Assembly: GCF_022489035.1 (NCBI RefSeq)
Contig: NZ_JAKVTV010000002.1
Coordinates: forward strand, 558,001-622,000
Length of the DNA stretch: 64,000 bases
Source: Christiangramia lutea
Lineage (GTDB): Bacteria > Bacteroidota > Bacteroidia > Flavobacteriales > Flavobacteriaceae
Direction of reading: 5' to 3'
In this document: positions 60,078 to 64,000 of the stretch, one piece after another
How the letters are laid out: the number at the start of each line of letters is the position of its first letter
Position numbering within the stretch: the stretch's first letter is position 1
Made by a program: the position numbers and the translations under genes
The notes under the pieces: generated by a model
Database searches by the model: none
What the model saw: only the letters and a program-made list of their open reading frames with translations
Told to the model about the DNA's origin: nothing

Positions 60078-61640
60078 TTATTTCGCGACATTCACTGCCC
60101 TGGTCTCACGAATTACCGTGATCTTCACCTGCCCAGGATATGTCATATCTGTCTGTATCTTCTGTGAGATCTCAAATGAAAGGTTAGATGCCTTTTCATC
60201 TGAAACCTTTTCGCTTTCAACTATAACTCTTAATTCTCTACCTGCCTGGATGGCGTAAGCTTTCTTAACACCTCCAAACCCGAAAGCGATATCTTCAAGG
60301 TCTTTTAATCTCTGTATGTATGAATCCAACACCTGTCTTCTTGCTCCTGGTCTAGCTCCGCTAATGGCATCACAAACCTGTACTATAGGAGATAATAATG
60401 AATTCATTTCTATTTCATCGTGGTGAGCTCCAATGGCATTACATACTTCAGGTTTTTCACCATGTTTTTCTGCCCACTGCATTCCAAGGATCGCGTGAGG
60501 AACTTCAGTTTCTGTTTCCGGCACTTTACCAATATCGTGAAGTAATCCTGCACGTTTTGCCAGTTTAGGGTTCAATCCTAGTTCGGCAGCCATCACACCG
60601 CAAAGTTTAGCAACTTCACGAGAGTGTTGTAACAGGTTCTGACCATAGGAAGAACGGTATTTCATTCTACCTACCATTTTGATCAATTCAGGCTGTAATC
60701 CATGAATTCCAAGATCTATAACAGTCCTCTTACCAATATCGATAATTTCTTCTTCGATCTGTTTTCTGGTCTTTTTCACCACTTCCTCGATTCGGGCAGG
60801 GTGAATCCTACCATCTGTCACTAGTTTATGCAGAGACAACCTCGCTACTTCTCTCCTTACCGAATCGAAACAGCTAAGGATAATTGCTTCAGGAGTATCA
60901 TCAACGATGATCTCTACTCCGGTTGCAGCTTCAAGAGCGCGAATGTTTCTACCTTCACGTCCAATGATCCTACCTTTTACATCATCACTTTCAAGGTTGA
61001 ATACAGAAACGCAGTTCTCGATAGCCTCTTCTGTTCCAATTCTCTGAATGGTATTGATAATGATCTTTTTAGCCTCCTGTTGTGCTGTTAGCTTGGCTTC
61101 CTCTACCGTATCCTGGATCAGGGACATAGCATCGGCTTTAGCAGTATCTTTCAAGGATTCTACCAACTGGGCCTTTGCTTCCTCTGCTGAAAGTCCTGAA
61201 ATCACTTCTAATTGCTGTACTTTAGAGTTGTGCAATTTGTCGATCTCTTCCTGTTTCTTCTCCAGGTATTCTACACGATGATTATAATCGGCAATTTTAG
61301 CCTCTAGATCTTTGTTTAGTTTCTTATTCTTTCCAAGCTCATTGGAAACATGTGACTCCTTATCCTTGATCCTTTTTTCAGCATCGTTGATCTTCTTATC
61401 CCTGGAAAGGATCACTTTTTCGTGTTCAGATTTTAGTTCAATGAACTTCTCTTTCGCCTGAAGGATCTTGTCTTTCTTAATACTTTCACCTTCCGCTTTT
61501 GCTTCCTTAAGTATACTGGCCGCTTCTTTCTTCGCGCTGGCAATGGTATTGGAGGCCTGCTTCTTCTCAAGTGTTTTTGCAATCGCAAAGCCCAGTGCCA
61601 GACCTATGACTGCGGCTATGCTTATAATTAGTATGTCCAT
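60078..61640 (-). CDS. rny: ribonuclease Y
   Basis: The 520-residue endoribonuclease starts mRNA decay. It has an N-terminal membrane anchor ([19 protein letters not shown]), a long coiled coil (about residues 28-200), a KH domain ([21 protein letters not shown]) and an HD phosphohydrolase domain ([13 protein letters not shown] with the metal His-Asp, then GAHHDEIEM). Length and order match RNase Y. It lies downstream of the probable 6S RNA. Confidence 0.97.
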   Translation of the reverse strand: MDILIISIAAVIGLALGFAIAKTLEKKQASNTIASAKKEAASILKEAKAEGESIKKDKILQAKEKFIELKSEHEKVILSRDKKINDAEKRIKDKESHVSNELGKNKKLNKDLEAKIADYNHRVEYLEKKQEEIDKLHNSKVQQLEVISGLSAEEAKAQLVESLKDTAKADAMSLIQDTVEEAKLTAQQEAKKIIINTIQRIGTEEAIENCVSVFNLESDDVKGRIIGREGRNIRALEAATGVEIIVDDTPEAIILSCFDSVRREVARLSLHKLVTDGRIHPARIEEVVKKTRKQIEEEIIDIGKRTVIDLGIHGLQPELIKMVGRMKYRSSYGQNLLQHSREVAKLCGVMAAELGLNPKLAKRAGLLHDIGKVPETETEVPHAILGMQWAEKHGEKPEVCNAIGAHHDEIEMNSLLSPIVQVCDAISGARPGARRQVLDSYIQRLKDLEDIAFGFGGVKKAYAIQAGRELRVIVESEKVSDEKASNLSFEISQKIQTDMTYPGQVKITVIRETRAVNVAK

Positions 61641-61663
61641 TCGCTTCTATTTAGATATATACA

Positions 61664-61853
61664 TAAAAAAAGCCTGTATTAGCTGTGATTGTATTAAACT
61701 CCTTAAATCAAGTTTAGGGCTAACAAGCTGATCAAGAATCCGCTCTCCTGGTCCGGAAAAACCGAAGCAGGACACGGCACGCTTTTACAACCTAGACTCA
61801 CCCTTTTTAAAGAATTCGTGTTGAGTTTACCAATAATGCACTAATACAGGCAG
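61664..61853 (-). ncRNA. ssrS: probable 6S RNA (6S-Flavo type)
   Basis: On the minus strand a GCCTGTATTAG arm (61841-61851) pairs perfectly with CTAATACAGGC (61672-61682), enclosing about 180 nt and followed directly by a run of T. Inside, AAACTC pairs with GAGTTT, leaving unpaired stretches in the middle that could be the promoter-like bubble. No protein frame fits. Its position just downstream of zapA is that of ssrS in proteobacteria. 6S RNA binds RNA polymerase holoenzyme. The assignment rests on fold and synteny, not on a covariance search. Confidence 0.65.
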
Positions 61854-61875
61854 TAACCTTATTTATTTAAAGAAC

Positions 61876-62169
61876 TTATGAGCTTAAATGCTGCTGCAAC
61901 AAGTCGTTAAGTGACTTTAACTTCTCCTCTGCTTCAATCATTTCGCTCGATTTATCGATATTTTTCTGCTCGGTCTGGGCAGCGAACTGCAATGCACACA
62001 TTGCAAGAACATCCTGTTTATCCCTTACGGCATAGCTTTGCTCAAATTGCTTGATCGTCGCCTCGATCTTTTTAGCCGCTTTACGCAAACCTTCTTCCTG
62101 ATTTGGATGAATGGTTAGCGGATATACGCGGTCTGCGATCGATATTTTGATCTTCAGCTTATCTTCCAT
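61876..62169 (-). CDS. zapA: cell division protein ZapA
   Basis: Starting at the ATG at 62169 the protein has 97 residues; an extension to 62199 overlaps the upstream gene. LKIKISIADRVYPLTIHPNQEEGLRKAAKKI is the ZapA head, followed by a C-terminal coiled coil. It supports FtsZ ring formation. It follows the ZapB-like gene by 10 bp. Confidence 0.92.
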   Translation of the reverse strand: MEDKLKIKISIADRVYPLTIHPNQEEGLRKAAKKIEATIKQFEQSYAVRDKQDVLAMCALQFAAQTEQKNIDKSSEMIEAEEKLKSLNDLLQQHLSS

Positions 62170-62179
62170 TATTTCAAAA

Positions 62180-62470
62180 TTATTCAGATAACTGAACAAT
62201 GCACTGATCGATCTCTCTGATCAGGCTGTTTATCTTGAGCTTTGTTTCTCTTTTATGGTCGGTACTGCCAAGCATCGCGTTCGCAGCTTTTAAGGACTGA
62301 ATTTGATCTTTAGAAGCATTAAAATCTTCTTCCAGTTTTCCGTATTCAGATCTAACAGTCGTCAATTCCTTTTGTAAAGACTCGTTCGCCTGTTTCATAA
62401 CATCGTATTTATGAAGCAGTTTACTTATCCTATTCTCAAGGTTATCAACTATTTCTGTTATTTCACTCAT
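62180..62470 (-). CDS. small coiled-coil protein, ZapB-like
   Basis: The 96-residue protein is one continuous predicted coiled coil (residues about 5-70, LENRISKLLHKYDVMKQANESLQKELTTV, in pieces) with a short C-terminal part. Size and pattern resemble ZapB, the coiled-coil partner of ZapA, and the adjacency supports this. Identity is not proven by sequence. Confidence 0.82.
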   Translation of the reverse strand: MSEITEIVDNLENRISKLLHKYDVMKQANESLQKELTTVRSEYGKLEEDFNASKDQIQSLKAANAMLGSTDHKRETKLKINSLIREIDQCIVQLSE

Positions 62471-62603
62471 AAGCGCTTAAACCGATGTGAACCCTTACAA
62501 AGTTAACATACGCTTTGAAATATCCCAATACTTTTTTAGCAGTTTTAAATTAATAATTAACAATGAGGATAATTCTCTGTTATCAAGCTGTTTAATTTTG
62601 ACA

Positions 62604-62611
62604 TAACTTTG
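62604..62611 (+). promoter_or_regulatory. -7 promoter element of the M23 peptidase gene
   Basis: TAACTTTG fits TAnnTTTG, 43 bp before the ATG at 62654. No good -33 TTG is seen at normal spacing. Confidence 0.55.
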
Positions 62612-62653
62612 ATTAACTTTACCACCAGGTTTAAATTGAATTTATCCAGATCT

Positions 62654-64000
62654 ATGAAGAAAGCTACGAGCCTACTATTTTTAGTATTATTTTCTACTTT
62701 ACAAGCACAAAACGAACTTCCTCAAGACTATTTTCAGAATCCGCTGAATGTTCCAATCGTTCTGGCAGGAACTTTTGGAGAACTAAGGTCTAATCATTTC
62801 CATAGTGGTCTTGATATAAAAACTCAGCAGCGAGAAGGCCTGGAGGTCAATGCCTCAGCTGAGGGATATATAAGCAGAATAAAGATCCAGCACTATGGTT
62901 ATGGGAAAGCACTTTATGTACAACATCCTAACGGATATACCACTGTTTACGGGCATCTACAAAAATTAGCTCCTAAGCTAAAAGAATACCTCAGGAAAAA
63001 TCAATATCAGAAGGAGTCTTATGAAATTGAACTGTTTCCGGAACCCGGAGAATTGAAGGTTGAAAAAGGTGAATTAATAGCCTATAGCGGAAATACCGGT
63101 GGTAGCGGTGGCCCTCACCTGCATTTTGAGATCAGGGATGCTGCCCAGAGACCTATGAACGCCCAGATGTTTGGCCTTGACGTTGCAGATTCACGTAAAC
63201 CGATCATCGAAGGTTTATATGCCTACCCTATTGGTGACGATGCTCATATTAACAATTCACAGGAGCGACAGAAACTGAGATTGATTCCTCAAAACGATGG
63301 TAGTTACACTACCCCGGAAGTTGAAGCTTGTGGTGAAATAGGCTTTGGTATATCTACTGTAGATCAGCAGGATATGGCGTATAATCATAATGGCGTATAC
63401 AGGATCGAAGCAGACATGAATGGTGACCAGGTATTTGAAATAGATTTCGACAAATTTTCATTTTCAGAAACAAGGCATCTAAATCAACTTATAGATTATG
63501 AGTATTATGCCAATAATCGAAACCGCGTCCAGAAACTATTCAGAGATCCCGGTAATCCACTTAGTATTTATGGGAACCTTGAATCTGAAGGAAAATTACA
63601 TATTAAGGATAGCCTCGACTATCAATACACAATTAGAGTAACCGATTTTAAAGGAAACGAAAAACTGGTTCGAATTCCTATCAAAGGCCAGGTTAGCGAC
63701 AATATTAAAAAGAGAGAGACTCTGGAAACAGATTTCCTTGCCAGTGCAGATAACGGACTTTCAGCCAAAGGGAATATCATGGATGTTTATATTCCCGGAG
63801 GAAGTCTATACAAAGATGCCTACCTGGATATCAATTTCACTGAGGATATGGTAGAGGTTCATAAAGATGATATTCCACTGCATAAAAGCTTTACCATTGG
63901 TTTTGATGTCAGCGAATATCCTGCAGAGGAAAGAGAACAGCTATTTATCGCGAGGCTTTCAGATAATGGGAAACCAATTTATAATTCTACAAGAAAAAAG
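62654..64000 (+). CDS. M23 family metallopeptidase (3' end outside window)
   Basis: The frame is open from the ATG at 62654 to the end of the window (449 codons). A signal peptide (MKKATSLLFLVLFSTLQAQ) precedes the LytM core: NHFHSGLDIK with zinc His and Asp, YVQHPNGYTTVYGHL and GGPHLHFEIRD with the other His ligands. The remainder is a beta-rich extension of the type seen in large Bacteroidota M23 proteins. It probably cuts peptidoglycan cross-links in the periplasm, or recognises them. It is divergent from the zapB-like gene. Confidence 0.93.
   Translation, partial: MKKATSLLFLVLFSTLQAQNELPQDYFQNPLNVPIVLAGTFGELRSNHFHSGLDIKTQQREGLEVNASAEGYISRIKIQHYGYGKALYVQHPNGYTTVYGHLQKLAPKLKEYLRKNQYQKESYEIELFPEPGELKVEKGELIAYSGNTGGSGGPHLHFEIRDAAQRPMNAQMFGLDVADSRKPIIEGLYAYPIGDDAHINNSQERQKLRLIPQNDGSYTTPEVEACGEIGFGISTVDQQDMAYNHNGVYRIEADMNGDQVFEIDFDKFSFSETRHLNQLIDYEYYANNRNRVQKLFRDPGNPLSIYGNLESEGKLHIKDSLDYQYTIRVTDFKGNEKLVRIPIKGQVSDNIKKRETLETDFLASADNGLSAKGNIMDVYIPGGSLYKDAYLDINFTEDMVEVHKDDIPLHKSFTIGFDVSEYPAEEREQLFIARLSDNGKPIYNSTRKK

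Overview
The window looks like chromosome of a marine member of the Flavobacteriaceae (Bacteroidota). It is AT-rich, genes lack strong Shine-Dalgarno sites, and several genes are preceded by the Bacteroidota -7 element TAnnTTTG. It also carries a type IX secretion (T9SS) type B sorting domain next to a PorP/SprF gene, several DUF4097/DUF2807 and lipoprotein genes, and housekeeping genes of flavobacterial type. A Christiangramia (Gramella)-like genome is my best guess, from memory of gene content only. I see no prophage, insertion sequence, CRISPR array, rRNA or tRNA.

Layout. 1-3472: end of a PIG-L deacetylase-like gene, a 35-residue membrane protein, a sodium:solute symporter and a Gfo/Idh/MocA oxidoreductase, all overlapping or 1 bp apart. 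3601-7131: a DUF2911 protein, then a SRPBCC-SDR-photolyase operon behind an inverted repeat. 7124-11839: kdsB and a RecD-like helicase on the minus strand, divergent from a hypothetical-DUF3822-rsmD-STAS-like operon. 11918-14942: RNase P RNA, then dnaX (with an A10 slippery run at the gamma/tau border) and miaE. 14939-19085: pdxH-sixA-ppk1-ppx operon on the minus strand. 19086-31123: long regulatory gap, then a giant secreted protein with 26 HYR domains, its PorP/SprF partner and an OmpA-family protein. 31443-38292: S41 and CAP lipoproteins, the pyrR-pyrB-STAS-rnz operon, a CYTH-like protein and an alpha/beta hydrolase. 38454-44751: a lipoprotein, then rpsA, cmk and lon as separate minus-strand units with visible promoters and terminators. 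44961-47913: ECF sigma factor, anti-sigma-like membrane protein and two beta-helical envelope proteins. 47956-54226: MFS transporter, M48 protease, alpha/beta hydrolase, two adjacent msrB genes, a collagen-like lipoprotein and lpdA. 54317-61640: aroQ with a PP-loop ligase, a cluster of small outer-membrane barrels including a broken one, xerD/C, an aldo/keto reductase and rny. 61664-64000: a probable 6S RNA beside zapA and a ZapB-like coiled coil, then an M23 peptidase running off the end.

How the parts work together. The HYR protein, SprF-like protein and OmpA-family protein form a surface-adhesin module: T9SS substrate, outer-membrane partner and peptidoglycan anchor. The ECF operon looks like a self-contained envelope circuit. 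Most of the rest is conserved housekeeping: lipopolysaccharide Kdo activation, pyrimidine synthesis, replication, RNA processing, polyphosphate turnover and repair. The observations most worth following are the hierarchical HYR repeat, the dnaX slippery site, the small symporter-linked protein, the light-repair operon with its operator-like repeat, and the RNA gene between zapA and rny.
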